Source: Termitomyces sp. T153 (lineage: Eukaryota > Basidiomycota > Agaricomycetes > Agaricales > Lyophyllaceae). Taken from it: a DNA stretch of 64,000 nt. Under the pieces are notes generated by a model. It worked only from the letters and a program-made list of their open reading frames with translations. It ran no database searches and had not been told where the DNA came from. A program made the position numbers and the translations under genes. This document shows positions 37,561-48,948 of the stretch, piece by piece (the stretch's first letter is position 1; the number at the start of each line of letters is the position of its first letter). The stretch covers positions 744,001 through 808,000 of the forward strand of contig JACKQL020000022.1 of assembly GCA_018296165.2 (NCBI GenBank). Reading direction: 5' to 3'.

Positions 37561-38415
37561 TAGTTGAAAGGAAAAGAACATGCAGCCATCAACCAGTCAC
37601 CAAATCATCAACTCTTTGATCTTGCTACAACTGTCTCTAGCTGTTTTCCTGTTTTACAATGCCATGTGGAAGCCCAACAGAACAAGAACCTGCTATTTGC
37701 AGCCCCAGTATTCAACCTCACAATGAGTAGTGACATTGCCAAACACTTCTCACTACATCAGAATCATATACCTCCCATAGCTATTAGCACTAACATGGCT
37801 CCTCTTGCACCTGCTGCTGTTATAAATGGACATAATCATCAGTTATAAACTGTTCTTCATCCATCTCACCTTCCTGCTCCAGATATGTCTCTTTCTGAAT
37901 TTTGCCTCTAGTATGATTTTGGCAATATGATTATCCAGAAACTCATGGAGAATGTCAGAGGACTGCTCAGATCAAATCCTCTAATGTTTCCTTTATTCTG
38001 AGCCTGCTTCTCATCCTTGTCCTATCATCCTCTGGTGACAAGTACTTTCAACTGAGGGCTATTCTTTGTTATATTTGTATATGGGAGAATGGAGACATGA
38101 ATGCATGTGTCTTGCACTTCATCATGGCAGATGAACTGAAAATCATGGACCTCAAGATGACTAAAGTTGCAGCCATTCATGATGTGACTGAAACCAGGTC
38201 AGTTGTACATACTACTTTGCTTTACTACTGACTTTCTCTGCTTTTGTGCCACTGCCTTGATATGTACTTCTAACTTTACAAATGTCTTGTGAACAAACTG
38301 CCCTGTATACAATTTGTTATGAATAAACTGTGATTCCATGTATCCAGCATGTAAAGATATACCTCTACATCTTCAAGTATAATAATGTCAAGGACCTCAT
38401 ACATGTCAAAAAATG
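37561..38415. other. Spacer without supported gene
   Basis: A plus-strand open frame (37564-37848) shows no motif. Nothing recognisable otherwise. Confidence 0.4.
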
Positions 38416-39375
38416 ATCTCATCATTGTGAATAGCACCATAGTAATCTTGATGGCAATGAAAAAAATGTTTGATCTTGAAGAAGGTCTCCTTAATTGGGT
38501 TCAGATCTGGGGAGTATGGAGGCAGGTATTTGATAAGAACACCTGGAAGAATTAAAATTAATCAAAGTGCCCTGGTAAAAAGTAGTAATGTACAAACCAA
38601 ATCTGTCAACAGGTTTGAGAATAACTTGGTCATGATAGATCTGAGCATTGTCCATGATGAGAATGTTCAATGGTTCTAGATATACAGAGCATTTTGGAAG
38701 TTACATTTGTCCATTTGATAGTGTATACAAGAAAAACAAATAGAGTTACAACAGTGAACTCTAGATATTCCAAGTAAAGAGCCTTTGTCATAGAACCTTT
38801 GATAACTGTACCCACTCCCATCCTATACAAAGAGAGTGACCACTGAAGTTGAAGTACACCTTTCCCAAATGAAGACCTGCTTCTTTGGAGCTTCACAGCC
38901 TCTCCCTGATCTTCCATATTGACATTGAACAGTCCCCTTATCTTTCATTATCTCATGTATAAATCCAATTTCTGGGGAAAATATTGTGCCATGTGACAAA
39001 TAACCTTGGCTCAACATCCTTCATCTCATTTGATTTCAATATGTTGGATTTTTTGCAACTGACACCAGCCCTCTCCAGTTCACTGTGGATCATGGTGTAA
39101 TTTGCAGTAAAAAAGCAGTTGATCTCAAGAAGATGAACTTCAACAATAAAGTAGTTGGAATTATCATGTATGAGCTCGAAAAGATAGTCAACATCATCTT
39201 TAATGAAATTATAGAGTTGATCATGCAGGCTATACTTCAGCAGAACCATATCACCAGCTTCATGCCAAAGCTTAAGAATTCTGTAAACTGTTTTCTTACA
39301 ATATCATGCATATCAAGTAACTTGTGTTCATAGAGGCAAATAGCAGCAACTTTCACATCCTTGCTGATCCTACAA
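38416..39375 (-). pseudogene. Tc1/mariner-type transposase fossil
   Basis: Read on the minus strand: RILKLWHEAGDM (helix-turn-helix region, about 39280), YTMIHSELERAGVS (about 39090), QYGRSGRGCEAPKKQVFIWE with TST (about 38900-38840), KGSMTKALYLEYLEFT (about 38760), then NILIMDNAQIYHDQVI (second catalytic Asp, about 38650). A short intron (GTTTGT to TTCCAG, about 38610-38535) follows, then GVLIKYLPPYSPDLNPIKE (third catalytic residue region, about 38500) and a C-terminus to 38416. Order and spacing match DDE transposases of the Tc1/mariner superfamily in agaricomycetes. The register changes several times and TGA/TAG stops intervene. I could not find terminal inverted repeats. It lies just downstream of the NACHT-WD40 gene, tail to head. 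Confidence 0.8.
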
Positions 39376-39704
39376 AACATGAAAAGTTAAGAATACAGTG
39401 TTTCTCTGGCTAAGTTACAACACTTGTGATTGATCAAAAATTTCAGAAACTGCCATGTTCATTGCAAATGGCTGTAAAAGGAGATTGTGGGTTATTCTTC
39501 AACACATTCCTAGCTATCATGCTTCAAAGTATTCTATTAAACATAATCAAAGTCAGCCATGCATTTAATTGAACAATGTTTTCAAATTAATGTGAAAAAT
39601 TATGCAAGAGAAGAAAATGATTTCTACAAAAAAAATATACTAGTCAATGATTGTTTGTTTAGTGAGTGACTAAATGACCTCACATAGAAGCATCAAATGT
39701 TCTA
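39376..39704. other. 3' flank of the NACHT-WD40 gene
   Basis: AT-rich spacer between the transposase fossil and the stop codon of the receptor gene. It may contain the receptor's 3' UTR. Nothing else is seen. Confidence 0.4.
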
Positions 39705-42700
39705 TTATAGAATATAATGAACATAACATTCTGCCCAATTTTCTCCAAATTTGCATGACAAAAAATCAATATGATAAGAAGAATGAGATGAAATAATGAG
39801 AGTATTCAGTGGGTAGTGTAACGCATTGTAGGCATAGTCAGGAACCCACATTAGATGATGTGTGATAGAAGATAGACCTATCCAACCATTACCTGTACAT
39901 TTTAACATAGCATGTTGAGTATTCCATACTTTCAAAGTGCTATTATGTGAAGTAGGGACAATGGACTTTGCATCAGATGAGAATGTGACAGATGTGACAC
40001 AGTTAGTGTGACCATTTAACTCCTGCAGTTGTGGACCACTGCAGGCATCCCACACCCTCACAGATTGGTCACCTGAGCCAGATACAATAGACTTTCCATC
40101 TGGTGAAAATGCAACAGATGTGACCTGGTTAGTGTGACCATTTAACTCCTGCAGCTGTGCACCACTGGATGCATCCCACACCCTCACAGATTGGTCCTCT
40201 GAGCCAGACACAATATACTTCCCATCTGGTGAAAATGCAACAGATGTGACCCAACCAGCATGACCATTTAACTCCTGCAGCTGTGCACTACTGGAGGCTT
40301 CCCACATACTCACACATTGGTCAAATGAGCCAGATATAATAGACTTTCCAATTGGTGAGAATGCAACAGATGTGACCTGGTTAGTGTGACCATCTAATTC
40401 CAGTAGCTGTGCATCACTGGAGGCATTCCACACCCTCACAGATTGGTCACCTGAACCAGACACAATAGACCTCCCATCTGGTGAAAATGCAACAGATGTG
40501 ACTTGGTTGGTGTGACCACTTAACTCCTGCAGCTGTGCACCACTGGAAGCATCCCATACCCTAATAGATTGGTCAAATGAGCCAGATGCAATAGACTTTC
40601 CATCTGGTGAAAATGCAACAGATGTGACCCAGCCAGCATGACCATTTAACTTCTGCAGCTGTGCACCACTGGAAGCATCCCACATCCTCACAGATTGGTC
40701 AAATGAGCCAGACACAATAGATTTCCCATCTGGTGAAAATGCAACAGAGGTGACTTGGTTAGTGTGACCATTAAACTCCTGCAGCTGTTCACCACTAGAA
40801 GCATCCCACACCCTCACAGATTGGTCAAATGAGCCAGACACAATAGACTTCCCATCTGGTGAAAATGCAACAGATGTGACCTGGTCAGTGTGACCATTTA
40901 ACTCCTGCAGCTGTGCACCACTTGAGGCATCCCACACCCTCACAAATTGGTCAAATGAGCCAGATACAATAGACTTCCCATCTGGTGAGAATGAAACAGA
41001 TGTGACCTGGTTAATGTGACCATTTGACTCCTGCAGCTGTGCACCACTAGAAGCATCCCACACCCTCACAGATTGGTCAAATGAACCAGACACAATAGAC
41101 TTTCCATCTGGTGAAAATGCAACAGATGTGACCTGGTTAGTATGACTATTTAACTCCTGCAGCTGTGCACCACTGGATGCATCCCACACCCTCACAGATT
41201 GGTCAAATGACCCAGACACAATAGATTTTCCATCTGGTGAGAATGCAGCAGATGTGACCCAGTTAGTATGACCATTTAACTTCTGCAGCTGTTCACCACT
41301 TAAAGCATCCCACATCCTCACAGATTGGTCAAATGAGCCAGACACAATAGACTTCCCATCTGGTGAAAATGCAACAGATGTGACCCAGCCAGCATGACCA
41401 TTTAACTTCTGCAGCTGTGCACCACTGGAAACATCCCACACCCTCACAGATTGGTCCTCTGAACCAGACACAATATACTTCCCATCTGGTGAAAATGCAA
41501 CAGATGTGACCTGGTCAGTGTGACCATTTAACTTCTTCAGTTGTGCACCACTGGAGGCTTCCCACACCCTCACAGATTGGTCAAATGAGCCAGACACAAT
41601 AGACTTTCCATCTGGTGAAAATGCAACAGATGTGACCTGGTTAGTGTGACCATTAATCTCCTGCAGCTGTGCACCACTAGAAGTATCCCACACCCTCACA
41701 GATTGGTCAAATGAGCCAGACACAATAGACTTCCCATCTGGTGAGAATGCAACAGATGTGACCCAGTGAGTATGACCAGTTGACTCCTGCAGCTGTGCAC
41801 CACTGGATGCATCCCACACCCTCACAGATTGGTCCTCTGAGCCAGACACAATAGACTTCCCATCTGGTGAAAATGCAACACATGTAACTTGACTTTCCTG
41901 TAATATACTCACTTTAGACATTGTCAATCTTCTTTTACCAATCAACAATGGAATAGAGGGAAAAGACTTTTTCCATCCTTGTATCAGGTTACTATCACTT
42001 AACCATGTTGCCAATGCTGAGAGATATAAATGTGGTGTAGACAAGGCTGCTGGACTTGATGTAAAGTAGGCAGAAAAGTTGGCTATCTCATTCATGTTTT
42101 CAATGAGATATGAATAATTGTCATTTTGTTGCTTTTATACAATCAACTTCATTGAATAGTTTAAAATTAGATCTATCTTACCTTTTTAATATATTCAACA
42201 ACTTGTTGAAGCATGAGATGACACTCCTTTGACAATTGCAGTAGATTCATAGCCTCTATCCAAAACAGCACATGGATCTCAAGGAACCTTCCTATCTTGA
42301 GAAGAATATTCTTGTGCTCTTCAGTTGTGGCCTTGATTATGTGTTGTGTCCAGTACTGGCATGCATATTGCAGAACACCTGATATTTTCTCCTTAATACA
42401 AGTTTGAAAATTGGTCACTTGTGAATCATTAAGAAATGATGAAGGGAAATTGCAGATATTAAAATGAAGTCCCTTGAGCATGATATCAAAACACTGCTGA
42501 GCAAGTAGAGCATGATGAGAGGCTGCATTACATGACATGTCTTTGTGATAAGTTGAAGAATTGTTTGGATGTGTTAGACAAACTTTAGATGATTGCCCTT
42601 GAGCAAAGACAAAGTCTGGAAAAGAAGCATGGTACCAAAAGACCTTATCATCTTTAACATAGAGAACAGCATGGAGCTTCTTAACAAGATCATCAGCCCG

Positions 42701-45425
42701 TTCTTTCATGTCCTTTACATCTGTAGCATTAGAAAGGAGTCCAGCAGCAATAGAAGTAGATATACGTTCCTCTGCACAGAGAATATTATGCAGAATATTC
42801 AAGCGAGCTTGAATAAGATACTCTGGAACTTGAAATGCTTCAGAAAGTATTTGATGATATAAAGCATCAATTGGTGCTGTTGCTCCTGAAATGTCCAAAA
42901 ATTCTGAAGATTTCATGATCTTTGGTGGATTAAGCAACTGTCTCATTAGCTCATGCTGTTCTCCTGATGTTGCTCCCAATGATATATACTTCACAGCTGT
43001 TGAAGCATAGATAAAGAGACCATTTGCCTTTTCCTTAAGCTCTTCAAGTTCAGATGTACTCTGAAACACTGAAAGTTTGCTATGCAAGTATGTCATAATA
43101 TCATCATTACTCTGCTCCTGAGATACATCTTGAAGATAACAGACTGAGTCAGGTGGAAAAGAGTTACATAACCCAGCAAGTTCAGGATCTGGTCGGCTTG
43201 TGACAAGAAACTTGAGCCCTTGCAAATGCCCATTTTTAATAGTCATAAGCAATTCTTTAAGAAATTCTGCCCCAGCCTTTCCCTCAATTTCATCCAAGGC
43301 ATCAATAATTATAAGGTATGGTGGTAGGTCTGAAGAGAAATTTTGCATAAACTGTTTCCAAGGGTCAATCAAAAGGCCTTGCATTTGTTTTGACAATTGT
43401 TTGTGAACAAAATTCTTGTCTGCAGCCAGCAAAGAGTTTGCAAAGATTTGTGAGTGACAAGCAAGCTGGTATACAAGAGTGGGAATGATATGTTTCAGCT
43501 GCCTTGTGTTTTCAAACTGTCGAGAACAAAAGAAACTGGCTTGCATGGTCTTCAACACACCATTGCCCTCATCAAAGTCATGAGCTATAGTATAAGCAAT
43601 GGTGGACTTTCCTGACCCAGCATGGCCAGTCAGCCAAAAGACCTGTGGACTATTGAGTGAAAAATCTTGAGCCCAATGATGAATCTGTTCAAGAATTGCA
43701 ACACGTGTATTTGGTGTGCAAAGTCCACGAGATGATATTTGCACATCATCAGAATTAGTATCATACATTGCTCTGTCAGAACAGGGCCAGTTATCCAATA
43801 GCATTTGCTAAAGCACATGTAAGTTCAGCACATTTGAAATCTATATAATAACTTACATGAAGTGATTGATGCAAATGTTTGGTGTTTTGGTCAATCTTGA
43901 GAGCAAGTCTCATCTAAGAAATGATGAATGCTTCATCATCGAATTGATTCAGAAATGACCACACCTGAAAATCCTTTGTCTGTTCATCAATATACTTGAA
44001 AATACCATCAATTTTTGATTTGTTCTGCTCATTCTCCAAAATCTTCTTCCATGTTGCTTGCTCAGCCATCTTGTCAAGATCACTCAGCTTATCAGCAAGT
44101 TTCCTAATCAAGTCAGACCTAGCATAAAGGTCAATAAAATTGAACACACTTGGCAAAGTCTCTCATCAATTCATCTGAGCCTGTATTCTTGTCAGTAACA
44201 TCTTTAATAATGTCAAGACGTTCTTTGGTTCTTGAGATTTGAGCATCCAATTCATCATTGTTGTCAGAAACAGCCTGTAATTGATTCTAATTAATACATC
44301 ATAAAAGATGAGAAGGACTTACATTTTTAAGCTCAATTAAAGTATTAATAATACCAACAGGAACCTGGAATGGTGTTCCAACCAATGATTTCTCAGCCTT
44401 CTCAAGCAAAAGCTGAAGACCATTCCAAGCCAGTTGAAGTCCATCTCTCATCAGGATGCCTGAAGTATGGGATACCTGAGACACAGCTGCACTAGCATTG
44501 CCTCCTTCAAATATGGATCTATCAATACTGCTGTCCAATATACATATAGCCAATACTACTTACCCCTATCTGCTCCTACATTGATAGAAGTCAATAGAGC
44601 CTCAGGTTGAAAAGTAGTCATGTGAGCTATAAATCCTTTGGTGAGAGTTCAAAAATCAATGAGAAGGCTAATATTTACCTGATGAAGCATGGCTTCCTGG
44701 AATCAATGGAGTGACTAATGGATCCATAACAGTAGAACCTTGAAATTGAGAAAAAGTTCATATGATCACCTGTAGTAACTGAAGTTGATGAGGGCTTACT
44801 TGTATGAATCAAAGAAACAGTTGGCTGAGCAGTATTGATAGGAACTTCAACAGTGATTCCTTTGGACAGTGCTTGAGTCTTGAACATCACACAAGACAGA
44901 TCTACTACTTACTAGTTCCAGTATCATCTCCTGTAACCATCAGTCAATGGGTATATGGCCTCCAGGTGCTGGTGCTTACCAGTATCTGCTACTTCATTAG
45001 CAGGCAAAAAAGATGAGGTATCTCGAGCAGTTGTCCCTTTAAAGTGTATCCAAGCCCAGAGTAATGATATATGATGAAAGTAGCACTCACTGGGTACCTC
45101 ATTTCCTGTAGCCAATGAAGGTGCGGAGGTAGGAGCTTCGAGGATATTGAGACACCTTAGTGACCAAGATAACTGATGTCCATTGGGCTTACCTGTCTGC
45201 ATGGAGCCTAACACAGAGGAAGATGGATTTGGCAAGGCATTTCCTGGAGTAATATTTGCAAGAGAAGGGCAATAGTCAATTGAGAGAGACATGTTGCTAG
45301 AAGGATCGACTGGGGTACTCACGAGCAGGTGATGAATTACGACTTTTCGGAAATTTGAACATTGAACGGAACCCTTGAATGAACTTTTGCCTCTTTGAAG
45401 GCTTGTCTTTCTGGTTTGTGGACAT
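39705..45425 (-). CDS. NACHT-WD40 STAND receptor (NLR-like)
   Basis: Start ATG at 45425 (MSTNQKDKPSKRQKFIQG, first exon to 45323, donor GTGAGT). Several short exons follow between 45.3 and 44.57 kb and cannot be fixed by eye. Then come an N-terminal helical domain (44553-44323, GLQLAWNGLQLLLEKAEKSL) and exons 44274-43965 and 43913-43857. The NACHT exon 43807-42182 has P-loop GHAGSGKST and Walker B LIIIDALDEI. The WD40 exon runs 42131-39705. Introns 44275-44322, 43914-43964, 43808-43856 and 42132-42181 are 48-51 bp and all phase 0. The last removes the apparent stop between NACHT and WD40. Exon 44274-43965 is 310 nt, one more than a multiple of three between two phase-0 introns: a frameshift or sequence error near 44145. 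Such receptors are cytosolic; HET-E-type relatives act in incompatibility or immunity. Here the role is inferred. Confidence 0.85.
39960..41890 (-). repeat. Fifteen near-identical 126-bp WD40-coding repeats
   Basis: Fifteen 42-residue units of the form VTSVAFSPDGKSIVSGS-x-DQSVRVWD plus SSGAQLQ-x-x-NGH, and a degenerate sixteenth at the C-terminus. Variation is concentrated: the residue before DQ is F (ten times), E (three) or G (two). The last residues are TNQ, TDQ, AGW, THW, TNW, INQ or TNC, and the residues before NGH vary (E-L, K-L, E-S, E-F, E-I). The backbone is otherwise almost constant, as in WD40 repeats under concerted evolution. Confidence 0.9.
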
Positions 45426-47906
45426 GATTCAGTAGTAATAGAGCAATAGAGCAGTAGAATGGGAGTGAGATGGACGATAGCGATTGAGAGAGTGCCACGA
45501 GGACAGCTGCCATCATGTCCGGCAAGAACCGATGTGGCCTCGCCTTGTTCCAAATATAGTAGGCAATTCCCCAACCTGACCTCACCCACGCTTCTATCAG
45601 ATATTTTTTAAACGGAACCGTATGCGGTTGATTTTATCTACTTTGACTTTGGATACTACCCCCGTAGTTCGGACTCCAGAGTCGGACGAAAAAAGGTTTT
45701 GCGGCAGATAACCACGTTGAGCGTCCAAAACTTGAGACACAGATAACACTATGTCTATTTACCTGTTTACAACTTGATTCGAGTTCAAGACCAGTGTTGT
45801 CCGTTGTCTCCGTCGTAAGCGATGGTCGAGTGAATGTCACGCCTGCCGATCCGACGACAATGCGGAGTCTGAAATTTCCTTAACGCGTCGGAGTCGCGTC
45901 TTCGTAATTAGTGACCCTCACCTCCACCGCGGTTTGTCGCCCATGGGGCGCCGTCGCATCCAGTGCTCGCGCGACTCCAAGGAGCGCATCCAGGCGGCTC
46001 TACGGGCGATCTCTGAGGGGCAGTACAAGTTGCGGCTCAAGACTCAAGGTGAGTCACAAGGTTCGTCTTACTGGGACAAAAAGAGCTTACCTTGCAAAAC
46101 TCCAGGTGAACCCCAAGACCCTCAGTGACAAGTAAGGGGGAACATCAATTACGCCGACGTGGCTTCGATCATTGTATCCAATGTATTTCATATCATTCTC
46201 TCCGTATGGAGTTTGAAAAAGGTGTCTGACGAAGCGTGACAAGACTGTGACGTCCGACTCAAGGGGGTACTCCGAACTACCTACCATTCCGTATCTCCCA
46301 CTACTAATTTGACTAGATTAAGGCTTTTATAAATATTCTATAAACGTGAATACAAGCCTGATGAACACACGGGTCATTTGACCGCATCGCGTGACGTTTT
46401 TCTCCATCTACCACGTCAAAGTTGTTGATTTCATGAGGTTTTACTACTTTTCTTAAAGGTGTTATTCCCCCAGGTAGTCAATTTGAATGCATATGTACTT
46501 TTTAGGTCGAAGAAAACTGCGAGGATACTTCGAACGAGTACATCTGTCCCGTCTGTCTAACGCCGAACGGTACGTTTGACGCTCTATCTAGATAGAACCA
46601 CCTCTTCAGCCATATTGAGGTAAATCCAAGAACATTACAAAGCTGTCTCCTCGGATAATGATTTGTGGGATGCTTAATACGATGATGTGGGCCCCCGGAT
46701 CACCCCTGACATCGTATAGCACAAACTATCGTACGAGTATTTCAAACCCGTTATCTGCGCTACACAAAGAGGAGCTGTATGTTTTCAGGGTGGACGAGAC
46801 TGAGGAGTTGGTTGATAGTGGGATCGTGCTCAAAGAAGGGAAGACGTGAGGAATAATTAGCAGCCAGTGATCGATTTCACAGCTTGCTTACTTTCGTTAA
46901 ACGTATCTGCGTGAACCATGAGCATTCTTCTCCCTGCGTGACTCTTTCCGCTTCGCATCAGTAATGTTCTTCGTCGATAGGCCTGGAGGAATGTCGAACC
47001 TGATCTCTCATCCCAGTGCGCCTTCGTTTAAGGACCGATTCAAGTATTCCACTACCAGATGTTTCCAACGACCGGAGGCGATATAACTCACAGGACTGCA
47101 TGAGAATGAAGAAGCTTGAGTTGAAACTAGGTTTCGTAATAAAGAACACTAGCTTCCATTCACGGAGGACGAAGCTTAAGGAGTAGGGACTAGAGAAGCA
47201 GAAAAAAAGGAATAAGTTTAGTCTGATAAAGAGACAAGCATTTCGTACCTCTGTCCTCGATCTAAACCACTTTGCTTGAGTTCTTGCCCTAAGATGAGAT
47301 GTGACTGGAAGTGTCCCGGTCTACAGTCACTGGCATTCAGGATATATGGTGGTGATGCCATTACACTTGAAATCCGCTTGACAGTTCGACCTCTCATTTG
47401 TGCTCCCTCCGGTCCGTCATCACCCATCCAACGGAGAATGAGTCAAAGCGCTCACAACAGCACACCAACCGATGCATCAAGACTCATGAATAAACTTGTT
47501 TGGTCTGATCCCGCCTTTCTCCATCTCTTGATGTCTTCAACTTTCACTTGTCTAGATTCATCGACCCCATTGCGGATAAGATCATAAGGTTCTGTCATCA
47601 ATGTCGTCGTCAATATTTTCCAAGAATTTGGTCTTGTAATTCAACCACGTTGCTTCGCGATGAGTTCGAGTGAGATTCTGAACCGTCAAGGAGAGTCCGC
47701 TCTGAGGATAATGGATGGTACCATCGAAGGCAAATGGTCTATCTATGGTAGGCTGTTATTTGGATGGGTAATGAAAGCCTGACAAGTATTGGAAGTAAAA
47801 ATTCAGACAAAAAAATAAGGTGCGCGAAGATGATTTTATCCGTGGATTTGTGGTAATTAATTAAAAAATAACAGCAAACATAACAAAACTTTCAATGGGT
47901 AGCCAG
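45426..47906. other. CpG-rich island without a supported gene
   Basis: Composition changes sharply near 45.3 kb. CpG is frequent here, in contrast to the preceding 45 kb. The first few hundred bases are the likely promoter of the receptor gene. Two weak coding hints exist: ATG at 45942 reading MGRRRIQCSRDSKERIQAAL up to a GTGAGT at about 46049, similar in style to the start of pogo-type DNA-binding domains; and an exon-like 46505-46570 reading EYICPVCLTPNG between TTTTTTAG and GTACGT. Neither can be extended. The stretch 46.6-47.9 kb has short frames only (46658-46849, 47276-47587) with no motif. Confidence 0.45.
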
Positions 47907-48613
47907 ATCTTGTTGTCCGGCCGTTTCAGGGTTGTCGTCCTTTCTCAAGATGCCGTTACTCTTGCTGTTTGTATCAAAGCCGCAAAAACTGTCCTACGCA
48001 GCGCCAAGTCCCATCGCGTGTGCTGATCATCTGTTCGTCTCCACTATTGTCGTACTCTAGCCTGGCCATCCCTCAGCCAGAGAAGAGCACGAGAGCTCAG
48101 GTAATTACGTTGTACCCTCTCAAAACCGCTTTGACCTACGTACGAGTAACGTGAGCCTCAATTAAACATCGAAGTATTCTTTTGAACACTTCCTTACGCC
48201 ATCAGCCTTCAGAAGGTGGGAAACAGGCTGGTATTTCTGTTCGAGCGCCTTCGGAAAGTCCCCATGTCAATGAAAGCGTTGTTGTGCCGTCTGCCCGTCC
48301 GATCCGTGCGATGGAGGGAAGGGGGCCGAACTCAAGCTAACTATGGAGGACTATTGTAGGCTGTAAGTAGTTGTCAAGTATGTAGAATGAATGTAAAGAA
48401 TAGGGACGGTGGGAAGGGATTTCAGACGCGTGACGTAGCGCGATCGATTCGGCGAGCGCTGCGAGCGCAGTGTGAGACGACGCGGGAGTTAGTAAATAGG
48501 AAACGTACCTGCGAGCGCAGTGTGAGACGACAAGGTTGTCGCTCGCAGTAACATATCGATCTTTAGACAATGGGACAAAGGGATAATGTGATAGTGTGAA
48601 GAGAGAAAGTAAC

Positions 48614-48839
48614 TGTAACGGTAGTCCGCCTAATACAGCAGAGTACGGTCACACGGAGTTGAGTCCTGCGTTAGAACTGTTTCAAGCCCTGTATTCGCAA
48701 GAAGCTACTTAACACAATTATTCCGAAACCTTTTATACTACGGGGGGATTCGGAATAAGATAAGTAAATTTTACTGAATTGGATGACTGAGATTAGATAG
48801 GATAAATCGCAAAGGTGACGCAGTCACGGGGCCGCTACA
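48614..48839 (-). repeat. Element 5 3' LTR
   Basis: 226 bp. It differs from 57360-57585 at 11 positions by my count; at ten of them this copy has CpG and the other has TpG or CpA. A TATAAAAG box is at 48730-48737 (minus strand). Confidence 0.93.
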
Positions 48840-48850
48840 TTCGCCCTCCA
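48840..48850 (-). other. Polypurine tract of element 5
   Basis: GGAGGGCGAA on the minus strand, directly before the 3' LTR. Confidence 0.6.
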
Positions 48851-48948
48851 AGTCGGATGACAATACGGCTTTTGATGAGAGAAGTTACGGGAATGATGAT
48901 GAGATAAATGAAGACTAGTTGAGAGGGAACCTGGGTGACGCTGCCAGA

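Noticed and set aside
39960..41890. CRISPR-like or satellite array from the 126-bp periodicity
   Set aside because: The repeats are coding WD40 units in one open frame.
42096..42175. Stop between NACHT and WD40 parts as a gene break
   Set aside because: A 50-bp intron (42132-42181, GTAAGA to AAAAG) removes the stop and joins the parts in frame.
43914..43964. TAG after FDDEAFIIS as a premature stop
   Set aside because: It is the end of a 51-bp intron (GTGTGG to CTTAG); the next exon continues in frame with MRLALKIDQNT.
45942..46135. Pogo-type transposase gene
   Set aside because: Only about 30 residues resemble such an N-terminus; nothing downstream supports a transposase.
47969..48154. 61-codon plus-strand frame, repeated at 61958-62143, as a conserved small protein
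   Set aside because: Both lie in the YR-element end segment; similarity follows from the DNA duplication, and the changes follow CpG decay, not codon constraint.
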